This document shows positions 20,401-28,346 of a stretch of DNA of 64,000 nt, one piece after another. The stretch is from Desulfobacteraceae bacterium (GTDB lineage Bacteria; Desulfobacterota; Desulfobacteria; Desulfobacterales; Desulfosarcinaceae). The translations under genes were made by a program, and so were the position numbers. The stretch lies in contig JAMOUQ010000040.1 in assembly GCA_027068085.1 (NCBI GenBank), forward strand, positions 1 to 64,000, in the 5' to 3' direction. Within the stretch, counting starts at the first letter, position 1. Every line of letters begins with the position of its first letter. Below the pieces are notes generated by a model, which worked only from the letters and a program-made list of their open reading frames with translations, did no database searches and was not told the DNA's origin.

Positions 20401-20739
20401 TACATATGCGAGGCTTTCAACGACCTGCTCCGGGCCATGGGATATGATGTCATAGCCTGCCAGACTCCGGAGGAGGCCCTGAGAATAATCAAAGACAAAA
20501 GCAGGAAGATCGATCTGGCCATAGTGGACATGGTCATGCCGGAAATGGATGGCGAAGAGCTCTTCGACAAGGCGATGCAAATCCGCCCGGAGATGAAAGT
20601 AATCATAGCTTCGGGTTACACCAAGGACGAACGGGTAGAAGCAATCGTCAAAAGAGGAGCGTCCGGCTTCATCCAGAAACCATTCGATCCGTCGACACTT
20701 TCAGAAGCCATCCGCGCCGCTTTGGACGACACGCAATAG
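17455..20739 (+). CDS. Cache-HAMP-PAS-PAS hybrid histidine kinase with receiver
   Basis: 1094 residues. Membrane segment 1 at about 7-29; a periplasmic double-Cache-like sensor at about 40-345 (with DPRRRPWYKKA and VDIEIDALS); membrane segment 2 at about 350-375; HAMP; PAS 1 (SIFENIQDIYYEI), a short coiled coil, PAS 2 (NILASIQEVYFEM). Then a kinase core with His735 in GGVAHDFNNLL and an ATP-binding domain (NIYVNAWQAI, DTGKGM, GTGLGL). A C-terminal receiver follows, with phospho-acceptor Asp1025 in VDMVMPEMDG. The Cache module suggests sensing of a small extracellular ligand. No separate regulator gene follows, so output probably goes through a phosphorelay elsewhere. GGAAGGA precedes the ATG. 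Confidence 0.93.
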   Translation: MRISVRWSLVAGFLGLIWGTHLITASSAFITSQKVLHQHARTIMDTVADKARIQTLAYLEQARQAAVLTARLIETGHFRIRTDKNNPLFSYFNDQLKLHPSLAGIFAANPNGDFLDLRRSSLEGNSALRIKIISNSESGRETLLVWHTPGWSYLKQKKDPRDSYDPRRRPWYKKAMAEGKTVWTDPYIFFTSQKPGITVATPCFDKSTGAMTAIIGVDIEIDALSTFFAGLKISKHGKAFLIDGKGHLVAFPDLSKIRIPKAKDSARFRLVSIEQLDDPLSSSAFAAMGFERNPEKLYTFPLSRYATFHYRGEDYLAMFKSLDESSLGWAIGVYLPSNDYLGAIIENRRLNLMLTLAISALATVIGFWLASGIIRPVMKLAAQANAIGRGDYDAISPIKTHYHEIQATADAFEQMKNAVVASRERYKSIFENIQDIYYEIDAKGKIIEISPSVYRIYKYSRRQLLGRNMFSLYKNPEDRFEMLKQLNERGRLVDYEVMLKAPDGKTIIASVNCTLARDESGRPNRIIGSLRDITARKMAEARLRRYKNKLEEIVKKRTSALEKANADLRAQIAQRHKTERALRRSKERYRNILASIQEVYFEMDLSGRLTFVNQAALKLSGYQKSEQLIGMHHSRYTSPETAAKAKKIFAEIRRTGKPADIAHYTLTIKDGRKCTMEVSASLITDSKGNPTGYRGVARDITDRIRNEKEKKKLQSQLEQAQRIESIGTLAGGVAHDFNNLLMGIQGNVSLLLTKIGPESGLRQYVEAIQDCVASGASLTSQLLGFARGGKYNVRPIDLNAVIDHSLRLFGRTRRSITISEQLQQDLWTVEADRSQIEQVFMNIYVNAWQAIEDTGKITVHSANVTLGAAEVRGYGVPPGRYVEIKIKDTGKGMPEEVRKRIFEPFFTTKQMGRGTGLGLASVFGIIKNHKGFVKVASSPGKGSVFTIYLPAGDGKAPKAVPAPREQKVVRGSETIMVVDDEAYICEAFNDLLRAMGYDVIACQTPEEALRIIKDKSRKIDLAIVDMVMPEMDGEELFDKAMQIRPEMKVIIASGYTKDERVEAIVKRGASGFIQKPFDPSTLSEAIRAALDDTQ

Positions 20740-20837
20740 AAGTTGCCCGGAATTGCCGGCATCTGGACGAAAAGTCACGGACATGATAAGCTGAAGGCGT
20801 TGCTGTCCGACGGATAACAAAACCTGGATTGAACGAT

Positions 20838-21350
20838 ATGACTGTCAAAAAAATTCTGGAAGATTTCTCCCCCCGCGATCATACGCCGGAGGACGGCCCG
20901 GGCGGCCGGCGCCAACACCTGGAAAGCCTTTTGGTAAGGATCAACAAGTGCTTTGTGGATGTGATCCTGCCCTCGGTTTTCGCCGTCCAGGAAGACCTGC
21001 AGCAGGCCGGCTTCTGGAACCAGCTCAACGTTGGGCAATCGTCGGTCCTTTCCTCGGGCAAACCCAACATCCGCAACGTCGAATTGTATTTTTTCCCGGA
21101 ACGCATCCAGCAGCTTCCCTTTGAAACATCGGCCCTGGAACGCACATACCGCGCGTCCTTCGAGCCTTCTGCCGATCTGCGCAAAATTTCAATGCAGATC
21201 AGGTTCCCCCAGCGTCTCAGCCCGGTCAGGGAAGACCAAATACGCCTGGCAGCCGTTGAGGAAATAAATACCGGCATGGTGGACAGTTTCCTGGAGGAAT
21301 TCATACTGGGCTCCATAGATGTCTATAAATCAGACCATTTCCTCAGCTGA
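20838..21350 (+). CDS. Hypothetical protein
   Basis: 170 residues, no recognised domain, no signal peptide or membrane segment. Predicted mixed alpha/beta with motifs NVELYFFPERIQQLPFETSALERTYRASFEP and KISMQIRFPQRLSPVREDQIRLAAVEEIN. ATG at 20838 is preferred over a TTG at 20829; neither has a strong site. It lies 98 bases after the hybrid kinase on the same strand and could be its co-transcribed partner. Base composition and codon use look like a real gene. Confidence 0.65.
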   Translation: MTVKKILEDFSPRDHTPEDGPGGRRQHLESLLVRINKCFVDVILPSVFAVQEDLQQAGFWNQLNVGQSSVLSSGKPNIRNVELYFFPERIQQLPFETSALERTYRASFEPSADLRKISMQIRFPQRLSPVREDQIRLAAVEEINTGMVDSFLEEFILGSIDVYKSDHFLS

Positions 21351-21383
21351 GCGGCCGCCGGTGCAATCAGGCCCGGCTGGATG

Positions 21384-22247
21384 TCAGTCCCGGAGATAGG
21401 AAGGCAGGAGCGCATTTTCGACAAAGGGCAGACTGTCGGCCGGAGGCGGCTCGAAACCGAACACCAGCTTGAGAAAGTTACGGCATATACGGTAAGTGGC
21501 TCCCCATAAAAGCTCCTTGCCGCTTTGTGTTTCAACAACCACGCACGGAAAATCAATCTCCATTGTCGTTCCGTCGTGCCGGCGCGCTTGCGGCAGCCGG
21601 AAGCGGGCATAGGCTTTGGGGTTGAGCAGCAATTCAAGGGGGATTTCGATCATTGCGGACACTTCCCAGTTGGGCCGCCAGCGGGCCGACCTTCTCATCC
21701 AGCCGCACACGGGAAAAATAACCTTCTCGAACATAACCAGCGGCTGGGACGGCAAGGGACCCAGAATCTCCACGTTGAAAGGGTTGAGCCGGATTTCCTC
21801 CCAGGCTTCCCTCAGGGCGGTTGCCGCCATCATCCAGAAGGCGGCTTTGGACGCCGCAAGCCGGAGGCCGGAGCCGAACAGCGATTTGTCTCCGGCCGTT
21901 CGGGCCGGCCGGCCGGATCTGCCATGGCTCACGGACTGAACCGCCTGCTGAACCGACACCGCCGGGGCCAGCAGGCTGTCGGCCAGTTTGTTCACCCTGC
22001 CGCCGGGGCAGCACAGGTCGCCGGCCTGGGTCACCTGACCGGAGCGTTTGCTCAGCACCAGGCAGACCCGGTCTTTTGAACGGCGGCGGCGATCGTATGC
22101 CAAAAGAAACAATACGGCCGAAGCCCGCCTTGCCAGAACCTCTTTCAGGGGCCAGGGGTCTTGCAACCACCACGAGCCGAGGGCGGACCGCACCCCGGCC
22201 TTGAAATCTGCTTCAGTATGGACTTCACCAAGGCTTTCCGGCCGCAT
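21384..22247 (-). CDS. Nudix hydrolase, CoA-pyrophosphatase-like, with insertion
   Basis: 287 residues. The strand LVLSKRSGQVTQAGDLCCPGGR resembles the region before the Nudix box in CoA diphosphatases, and the helix AATALREAWEEIRL supplies the metal-binding REXXEE. Between the two lie about 55 extra residues (LADSLLAPAV...SKAAFWMM), so the usual compact Nudix box is interrupted, and the Gly after EE is Arg. Likely a pyrophosphohydrolase of a nucleotide cofactor; the substrate is uncertain. Convergent with the preceding hypothetical gene. Two intergenic repeats lie just upstream of its start. Confidence 0.75.
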   Translation of the reverse strand: MRPESLGEVHTEADFKAGVRSALGSWWLQDPWPLKEVLARRASAVLFLLAYDRRRRSKDRVCLVLSKRSGQVTQAGDLCCPGGRVNKLADSLLAPAVSVQQAVQSVSHGRSGRPARTAGDKSLFGSGLRLAASKAAFWMMAATALREAWEEIRLNPFNVEILGPLPSQPLVMFEKVIFPVCGWMRRSARWRPNWEVSAMIEIPLELLLNPKAYARFRLPQARRHDGTTMEIDFPCVVVETQSGKELLWGATYRICRNFLKLVFGFEPPPADSLPFVENALLPSYLRD

Positions 22248-22271
22248 ACGCAGTATCCCCGCTTATCGTTT

Positions 22272-22288
22272 CCTGAATTGAAAGTTTC
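22272..22288 (-). repeat. Dispersed intergenic motif, copy 2 (variant)
   Basis: On the minus strand this reads GAAACTTTCAATTCAGG, differing from the consensus at two positions. It lies 25 bases upstream of the Nudix start. It partly overlaps an inverted repeat GTTTCA-6-TGAAAC at 22284-22301. Confidence 0.4.
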
Positions 22289-22428
22289 AAATTCATGAAA
22301 CCGCCCATTTTATAATCCGGCCCGAAAGTGCTTGGCAAGCCGGACGGCATGTCTTATTTTGTCCCTCGCGCCTGTTTGACGGCAATAAAGGCGCCCGATA
22401 ACGATGAATAACCCACGGAATAGGCAAT

Positions 22429-23694
22429 ATGAACCTTTTGCTCCCATCGCGCCTTTTCATCGGCCTGTCATCCTTCGAAATGATGGCCATGTTCCGCAGG
22501 GGGCTGTTTTACGCCTATCTTTCGATCTACCTGCGCCACTTCCTCGGTCTGAGCGTCACCGAAACCACCCTCTTTGCCACCGCGCCCATGATAACCAACA
22601 TCGTCTTCCAGACCTTCGTCTGGGGACGGATCTCGGACCGTTACCAGATACGCCGGAGCCTGATAATAGCCGGAGAATGGCTGGCCGCCCTGGGAACGGT
22701 GACACTCTGGTACCTGCACCGCCAGACGGAAAATCCGTTAACCGCGGGCCGGATCATAATCTGCGGCCTGGCTGTCATCGAGGTCTTCTGGTCCATGTCC
22801 AATATCGGCTGGAGCGCCATGATATCGGACTTTTATACCCCTTCACAGCGCAGCCGCATCCAGGGCCGCCTGGCCAGCATCGGCGGCCTGGGCCGGATGC
22901 TCGGTGTCTGGTCGGGAGGATTGCTCTACGACGGTTTTGCCGGCAAATACGCAGGATGGGGGTTTCAGGCCGGCCCTCTTTTCTTCATCGCCTCGGCGGT
23001 CATGCTGATCTCGACCGTCCCCCTGTTCTTCATGCCCGAAGGCGGCATTTCAAATCAACGCCCGGCAGCTTCCGATCCGAAACCGGCGCCGGTTGTAACC
23101 GGCCGGCACTCGGCTCTCTGGCTCTTTCTGGCGGCCATGGTCCTGATAAACTTCGGCCGCAATGGCATAGCCATCATCCTGCCCCAATACCTGGTGATGG
23201 ATTCCGGCCTGGCCATAAGCAGCCGCGCCCTGAGCAACGTGGTAAACATTCAGTCGGCCTCCATGATACTTTTCGGCCTGGTTGTCGGCAGGTTGTCTGA
23301 AAGGTTCGGGGACAAAAAGCTCCTGCTGGCCGGAATCGCGGCCACCATGGCGGCCTTGCTGATCCTGGCTCTGAGCATGCGGATCGAGATGATCTATCTG
23401 GCCAATTTCATCCGCGGAGCCACCGATGTGGTCATAATGGCTACTTCCTACAGCCTGGCTTCGGTCCTCATTCCGGCCGAGCAGAGGGCGCGGCTCTTTT
23501 CATTCTATAACGCCACCTTCTTTCTGAGCTGGGGACTTGCCGGCACCCTGGTGGCCGGGCCCCTGATCGACCTGCTGATCGCCTCGGGCCATGAACCTGT
23601 TTTCGCCTACCGGGCCTCTTTCGTTGCCGCCGCCGTCATCACCGCCGCCGGGCTGGCTCTGCTGGCCCTCATCTGGCGCCGCCTGCCGCGGTGA
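22429..23694 (+). CDS. MFS transporter
   Basis: 421 residues with about 12 membrane segments. The loop after helix 2 reads WGRISDRYQIRRSL, the standard MFS signature; a hydrophilic central loop (PEGGISNQRPAASDPKPAP) separates two six-helix halves, and the second half repeats the signature as VGRLSERFGDKKLLL. The substrate is unknown. The ribosome-binding site is weak (AGGCAAT before the ATG). It is a single gene, divergent from the Nudix gene and convergent with cysS. Confidence 0.85.
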   Translation: MNLLLPSRLFIGLSSFEMMAMFRRGLFYAYLSIYLRHFLGLSVTETTLFATAPMITNIVFQTFVWGRISDRYQIRRSLIIAGEWLAALGTVTLWYLHRQTENPLTAGRIIICGLAVIEVFWSMSNIGWSAMISDFYTPSQRSRIQGRLASIGGLGRMLGVWSGGLLYDGFAGKYAGWGFQAGPLFFIASAVMLISTVPLFFMPEGGISNQRPAASDPKPAPVVTGRHSALWLFLAAMVLINFGRNGIAIILPQYLVMDSGLAISSRALSNVVNIQSASMILFGLVVGRLSERFGDKKLLLAGIAATMAALLILALSMRIEMIYLANFIRGATDVVIMATSYSLASVLIPAEQRARLFSFYNATFFLSWGLAGTLVAGPLIDLLIASGHEPVFAYRASFVAAAVITAAGLALLALIWRRLPR

Positions 23695-23762
23695 AAAGCA
23701 AAAGGCGGCATTCCGGCGGAGCAGGGCGGCAAAGATCACGGAGACTGAAACAGATCCGGATA

Positions 23763-25151
23763 TCAGGGTCTGAAGACTTCCATGCCGTCCTTGGTATCCC
23801 GGACCACGTATCCCATGGCCTGGATCTCGTCGCGCAAACGGTCTGAAAGCTCCCAGTTCTTTTCCCGGCGGGCCTTCCGGCGGGCTTCTATTTTGGCCAG
23901 GACTTCATCGGGCAACCGGCCGGCATCCGCCGCCTTTTCAAGCTTCAGCCCCAGAACACGGTCCCAGTCGTAGACCGTGGCCAGCTTGACTCCCGGTTCC
24001 AGACCGGACTTTAGCAGCTCCTGAACCACGGCCATGGCGCGGGGCATGTTCAGATCGTCATTGACGGCTTCCCTGAATTTGTCGCTGAATTCAGGATCTG
24101 TACCGGCCGGCTCTGAATCCGACCGCAACGTGCGCACCTGATTCCGCAGGTGGGCCAGACCATTGCGGGCAGCTGTCACGGCATCCTGGCTGTATTCCAT
24201 CGGCTTCCGGTAATGGGTCTGAAAAGTGGCAAAACGGTATACCAGAGGATCGATCCCCTTGCTAATAAAAGTTGCCTCCAGGGTGAGGAAATTGCCCTCG
24301 CTCTTGGCCATCTTTTTGCCGCCGGAAATAATCAGGAAGGCCCCGTGCATCCAGAAGCGGAAAAACTGCTTTCCGGTGGCAGCCTCTGACTGGGCAATTT
24401 CGTTGGTGTGATGAACATTGATATGATCCACCCCGCCGCAGTGGATATCAAGCATGTCACCCAGATATTTCATGCTCATGGCCGAGCATTCGATGTGCCA
24501 GCCTGGAAACCCGACCCCCCAGGGAGAATCCCACTCCATCTGACGCTTGACACCCGGAGGCGAAAATTTCCAGAGGGCAAAATCGGTTGGATTGCGCTTT
24601 TCAGGATTCTTTTCCACCCTGGCCCCTTCCTGGAGGGCTTCCAGGTTCTGGTGAGAAAGCTTGGTGTAATCGGGAAACTTCGAAGTGTCGAAATATATTC
24701 CGTCACTTGTCCGGTAGGTGAATCCCCTCTGCTCCAGGCGCTTGATCAACTCTATCTGGTCGGCGATAGTCTCGGTCGCCTTGCACCAGATCGTGGGCTC
24801 CAGGATATTGAGGGCGGCCAGATCCTTTTTGAAAGCCCGGGTATAGAATTCGGCTATTTCCCAGGCGCTTCTGCCTTCCCGCCGGGCGCCCTTCTCAAGC
24901 TTGTCCTCACCCATGTCCCGGTCACCGGTCAGGTGACCGACATCGGTGATATTCATCACATGTTTCACCTCGAACCCATTGTAGAGCAAAACCCGTTTGA
25001 GCACATCTTCGAAGATGTACGTCCTCAGGTTGCCGATATGGGCGTAATTGTAAACCGTCGGCCCGCAGGTATACATCCCCACCTTCGGCGGCCTGACGGG
25101 CACGAAAAGCTCTTTTTTCCTGCTCAGTGTGTTGTAGAAGTATAGATCCAT
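23763..25151 (-). CDS. cysS: Cysteinyl-tRNA synthetase
   Basis: 462 residues, usual length. Class I signature HIGN at 38-41, zinc-ligand Cys29 in [14 protein letters not shown], the WHIECSAM and [17 protein letters not shown] zinc/cysteine-site motifs and the KMSKS loop as [10 protein letters not shown]. Charges tRNA-Cys with cysteine. The C-terminal part ([21 protein letters not shown]) is the typical anticodon-binding tail. Confidence 0.97.
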   Translation of the reverse strand: MDLYFYNTLSRKKELFVPVRPPKVGMYTCGPTVYNYAHIGNLRTYIFEDVLKRVLLYNGFEVKHVMNITDVGHLTGDRDMGEDKLEKGARREGRSAWEIAEFYTRAFKKDLAALNILEPTIWCKATETIADQIELIKRLEQRGFTYRTSDGIYFDTSKFPDYTKLSHQNLEALQEGARVEKNPEKRNPTDFALWKFSPPGVKRQMEWDSPWGVGFPGWHIECSAMSMKYLGDMLDIHCGGVDHINVHHTNEIAQSEAATGKQFFRFWMHGAFLIISGGKKMAKSEGNFLTLEATFISKGIDPLVYRFATFQTHYRKPMEYSQDAVTAARNGLAHLRNQVRTLRSDSEPAGTDPEFSDKFREAVNDDLNMPRAMAVVQELLKSGLEPGVKLATVYDWDRVLGLKLEKAADAGRLPDEVLAKIEARRKARREKNWELSDRLRDEIQAMGYVVRDTKDGMEVFRP

Positions 25152-25195
25152 GCAGAACCAGCCTGTCTGAGGTTAAATTCCTTTTCAGCCATTAG

Positions 25196-25225
25196 CTTAT
25201 GCACCAACAGATGCCCTATTGTCAA
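25196..25225 (-). promoter_or_regulatory. Probable cysS promoter
   Basis: On the minus strand TTGACA (25225-25220), 18-base spacer, CATAAG (25201-25196), 44 bases upstream of the cysS start codon. Confidence 0.5.
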
Positions 25226-25305
25226 ACACGTTCACCACCGGCGAGGCCGCGCAAAAAGCATTGCCCCGGATTTCATCGCCCGCCGGTCACGCCGGAAGGA
25301 ACGGC

Positions 25306-25818
25306 TCAGCTGGAAACAACCTTGTATTTGAGGCACACGGTGTCTGTATCTATGCGATGACAGTCCTCCAGGGTCAGCTCCATGTCCAGGATAGTGTCGA
25401 ACAGGCCCGGGCCCTGGCCGAAGAGCCTGGGAGAAACAGTGAGGATTATCTCGTCTATCAGGCCGGCCCCGGCAAAGAGGGAATTTGCCACCGCGCCGCC
25501 TGCCAGCACCGCCTGACTGTATCCTTCACGGTAAAGCCCGGCAGCGATCCTGTCCGGCTCATCGGAGGTAAAGCTCACCCCGGCAACCGGCTGCCGGCGG
25601 CCGGGATGTCGCGTCAGCACCACGTGTTTTCTTCCCGGCAGCGGGCCGCCGAGGCTGTCGAAGGTACGCGCTCCCATTATCACCACACCGGCCCGCATGG
25701 TAAGGGCTTTGAACATCCGCTTGTCAGGGGAGCCGGTCCAATCCGGGAAATGATCACCACCGCGGGCGATCTTGCCATCTGCGGTCACGGCCATCAGCAT
25801 CATTATCCTGGAACGCAT
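25306..25818 (-). CDS. DHFR/RibD C-terminal-like reductase
   Basis: 170 residues. The RibD_C/DHFR fold is indicated by MLMAVTADGKIARG at the N-terminus, VVIMGARTFDSLGGPLPGRKHVVLTRHP (the NADPH-binding part) and a glycine-rich loop AVLAGGAVANSLF followed by IDEIILTVSPRLFGQG. These enzymes reduce dihydrofolate or the ribosylamino-pyrimidine intermediate of riboflavin synthesis; short stand-alone members are mostly uncharacterised. AAGGAGGG lies nine bases before the ATG. It is alone, upstream of cysS on the same strand. Confidence 0.8.
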   Translation of the reverse strand: MRSRIMMLMAVTADGKIARGGDHFPDWTGSPDKRMFKALTMRAGVVIMGARTFDSLGGPLPGRKHVVLTRHPGRRQPVAGVSFTSDEPDRIAAGLYREGYSQAVLAGGAVANSLFAGAGLIDEIILTVSPRLFGQGPGLFDTILDMELTLEDCHRIDTDTVCLKYKVVSS

Positions 25819-26024
25819 GGGTTGCTTCCCTCCTTTTTCAGTATTTGCAGGTTCGCAAAAAAAATCCGGGCCGGCCGGGAGCGACGGTCCCGTCTCTGAA
25901 CTCCGGGGCTGCCGCCGCCTCTAGGTTGCATTCCGGCAAATTATTTGCAAGGATAATCCAGGACGTGTCTTGTAACCCGAGGGACTTTGCTGGCGGATTG
26001 AGCCCAATATGAAAGGAGAGTTTT

Positions 26025-26435
26025 ATGCCTGAAGATAAAGACCTCTTGACCGCCAAGGAATTTGCCCGCCTTGCCGGTGTCAAACCGGGAACGATTACCA
26101 AGTGGCTCCGCAGTGGCAAGCTGGAAGGCACAAAATCCGGCGGCAGATGGATGATTCCCCGCAGCCAGCTGGCAAATCTGACCGCAAAGACGCAGCCGGA
26201 ACCGGAACCATCCCGGCCGTCGTCCGGGCAGACGGACGGACAATCTGCCGGCCAAGATGGAGCCAGGCTGTATTCAATCGAAGAATTTGCGGCCATGACC
26301 TACCTGACAGAACTTGGGGTCGAACGCTGGATAAAGGCAGAACGCCTGATCGGCAGGCTGGATTCTTCCGGCAACTGGAAGGTGGATTCCTCCAGCCTCC
26401 GGCTGCCCCACATCAAGCATCTCCTGCGTGACTGA
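26025..26435 (+). CDS. Double helix-turn-helix (excisionase-type) DNA-binding protein
   Basis: 136 residues, AAAGGAGAG before the ATG. Residues 6-48 form an excisionase/MerR-type winged helix (LLTAKEFARLAGVKPGTITKWLRSG..., ending WMIPRSQL). After a Pro/Gln linker, residues 84-127 look like a diverged second copy (LYSIEEFAAMTYLTELGVERWI..., ending WKVDSSSL). No integrase, phage or plasmid gene is nearby, so a chromosomal regulator is more likely than an excisionase. The target is unknown. Confidence 0.75.
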   Translation: MPEDKDLLTAKEFARLAGVKPGTITKWLRSGKLEGTKSGGRWMIPRSQLANLTAKTQPEPEPSRPSSGQTDGQSAGQDGARLYSIEEFAAMTYLTELGVERWIKAERLIGRLDSSGNWKVDSSSLRLPHIKHLLRD

Positions 26436-26520
26436 ATCTTCGCGCAACATGGGTCTGCGGGCGGCCGGCAAACTGTCATCTGCCCGCAGGCCTTCTGCCC
26501 GGCAGACCGGACCCCCGGAC

Positions 26521-26567
26521 AAAAAAATCCGGCCGGCGTAAGGCAAGCCGTCTCTTACGCCGGCCGG
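26521..26567 (-). terminator. Intrinsic terminator of the TerB/CaCA-like genes
   Basis: A perfect 14-bp stem (CCGGCCGGCGTAAG at 26529-26542 with CTTACGCCGGCCGG at 26554-26567), 11-base loop, followed on the minus strand by ATTTTTTT. It lies 11 bases after the stop codon of the minus-strand CaCA-like gene. Confidence 0.88.
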
Positions 26568-26577
26568 CGGCATCCGG

Positions 26578-27627
26578 TCATCCCGGCAGAATTCCTTTAT
26601 AGATGAAAAACGTGTATGCGCCGGCCATTGCCACGGCCGCCAGCCGCGGCAAGCGTCCCCAGAAGGCTATGAACAGGAAATGCACGGCCCCGGCCGCCAG
26701 TATTATTTTCATGGCCAGAGGCAGATAGGAAGGAATCTGAATGGGGGTAAATATGGCAAACAGGCCGATGGCCATGGGAATACAGATGTGGCCGTCACCT
26801 ATCTGGGAGCTGTATACGATGTCTGCCCTGCGACGGTAAGCATAGTAAGCCGCCAGCAGGCCGTTGGGCAAAACCATCAGCAGGCCGCTCAACCATCCTA
26901 GGTTGTCGAAAACCAGCAGTCCCTGCCCGGTCTTGGGTATCCAGGCCACCAGGCGGTCTATGCCTTTGAACACCCCGTAGCCCCCGGCCACCACCAGGAC
27001 GATGTCAACCGCAATGCTCCACGGGAGGCTGCGACGGCGGCGGACATTGTTTTTCATGACATCGAAAATGTGAATCACCTGCCAAAACAGGAAAAGACCC
27101 ACCAGCACCAGGCCGTCGTCCCTGTTGAGGACGCCGTCCCTGGCAAGCACCCACAGGGCACCGGTGAAAAAGAACATGGCCGTCAGGGAAAAAAGCAGTG
27201 AAAGGTAGTTGAGGCGGTTTTGTTTCGACCATTGCGCCGATGCGGAGCCCGGGCTGGCGGCCGACTTGAGATTCAGGCTCCATATCAGGGCCGGCAACCC
27301 TATCAGCAGGGTCAGGTTGGTGACATTGTTGACCAGGCAGTTTTCCAGGACCATGACACCGTTGCTGCCGGTCCGGCCCATCACATAGGCGAAACTCAGG
27401 TTTGAAAAACCCGAAGCATAAGGCATGATCAGGGTACCGAGAACCGTTCCCTCGAGCCCCTTGTTTTCCATCACCCCCAGGCGCCAGATCATAAGGCAGG
27501 AAGCCGCCAGAAAAAGGGCCAGTGAAAAAAACGGGTCGAACCGGCGCGCCAGGCCGCCGGCCATCTCCGCCCACTTCCCGAAAGCCTCCACCATCCCGGA
27601 AATCTCTGCCAGTGCCAGAGCGCTCAA
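26578..27627 (-). CDS. CaCA-like (Na/Ca exchanger fold) membrane protein lacking the ion-site acids
   Basis: 349 residues with about ten hydrophobic segments in two halves. Each half holds an alpha-repeat-like segment: GTLIMPYASGFSNLSFAY with LVNNVTNLTLLIGL, and VLPNGLLAAYYAYRRRADIV with QIGDGHICIPMAIG. Canonical antiporters have P-E in each repeat and GSN motifs; here the glutamates are Tyr and Asn and the second GSN is GDG. Ion exchange by the usual mechanism is therefore doubtful. The start is a TTG at 27627 with GGAG upstream; an ATG at 27594 is the alternative. It follows the TerB-like gene by 21 bases and ends at a strong terminator. Confidence 0.7.
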   Translation of the reverse strand: MSALALAEISGMVEAFGKWAEMAGGLARRFDPFFSLALFLAASCLMIWRLGVMENKGLEGTVLGTLIMPYASGFSNLSFAYVMGRTGSNGVMVLENCLVNNVTNLTLLIGLPALIWSLNLKSAASPGSASAQWSKQNRLNYLSLLFSLTAMFFFTGALWVLARDGVLNRDDGLVLVGLFLFWQVIHIFDVMKNNVRRRRSLPWSIAVDIVLVVAGGYGVFKGIDRLVAWIPKTGQGLLVFDNLGWLSGLLMVLPNGLLAAYYAYRRRADIVYSSQIGDGHICIPMAIGLFAIFTPIQIPSYLPLAMKIILAAGAVHFLFIAFWGRLPRLAAVAMAGAYTFFIYKGILPG

Positions 27628-27648
27628 TCCGTTTCTCCAGCCAGTGGT

Positions 27649-28071
27649 TCAGATGGCGACACCCGACACCAGCAATTCCCAGCGGGCCGACAGGCGGCGG
27701 TAATCCGCCAGCCAATCCTCCAGGGCGTCCACGTCCTTGCGGGGAATGCCCAATCGCTCGGCATAGGTGTATATCCTCTGTTTTTCCGGGAGTGAAAAGT
27801 TGCGGTCCATGGAGGCCAGCATTATGGCATCCCGCAGAACCATAAGGGCGGTGAGCCGGGAAATGTTCTGGCGGCCAATGGTGAAGGTCTTGTCGGTGGT
27901 ACGCATGAAGGCGTCGTAATCAAGCCCGAGCTTGAGCGCTTTGCGGCGGACAAACTCATATTCGCGGGGACCGTTGTCCTTGTCCGCCTTGGCAATCGAA
28001 ATCAGGATCCGAAGGTAGGTATCTGGATCAAAATCATCCATTCCCTGGAAATAAAAATCGATCTCCATCAT
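27649..28071 (-). CDS. TerB-like protein
   Basis: 140 residues, all-helical by pattern. It matches the TerB/DjlA-N family: YLRILISIAKADKDNGPREYEFVRRKALKLGLD, a cluster of acidic residues for metal binding, then LRDAIMLASMDRNFSLPEKQRIYTYAERLGI. GGAGAG precedes two adjacent in-frame ATGs (28071 and 28068). TerB domains occur in tellurite-resistance and membrane-stress proteins. It is upstream of the CaCA-like gene and 275 bases downstream of a J-domain gene on the same strand. Confidence 0.72.
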   Translation of the reverse strand: MMEIDFYFQGMDDFDPDTYLRILISIAKADKDNGPREYEFVRRKALKLGLDYDAFMRTTDKTFTIGRQNISRLTALMVLRDAIMLASMDRNFSLPEKQRIYTYAERLGIPRKDVDALEDWLADYRRLSARWELLVSGVAI

Positions 28072-28346
28072 AGCTCTCCGTTGTCGCTCCTTCCGGGCCC
28101 GGCCTGCAGCCCCGTTGCGAAACTCGTATGCATTTCACTGGTGAATAGCAAGGAATATTCCAGAATCGACCTTTCCCTCTCAAATCCGCCGGGAATCCTG
28201 TCGGGATCAACGCCTGCAGGGAAACAGGGGGGAAACGGCGAGCCGGTCCTGCTTCAAACACCGCCGCCGGGGCCCTGCCGGGATTGCACAATTGTATACT
28301 TTATTAAACTAACGCATACAGCCGCATTCGGATTGCGATCGGCAAA

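Noticed and set aside
24408-25145. A 245-codon plus-strand frame opposite cysS.
   Set aside because: Antisense to a complete cysteinyl-tRNA synthetase with all catalytic motifs.
25850-25885. GC palindrome with a T-tract on the minus strand as a terminator.
   Set aside because: The self-complementary block has no usable loop and no minus-strand gene ends just upstream of it.
26025-26435. Excisionase of a mobile element.
   Set aside because: No integrase, attachment repeat or phage gene within 10 kb on either side. The protein looks like a chromosomal regulator.
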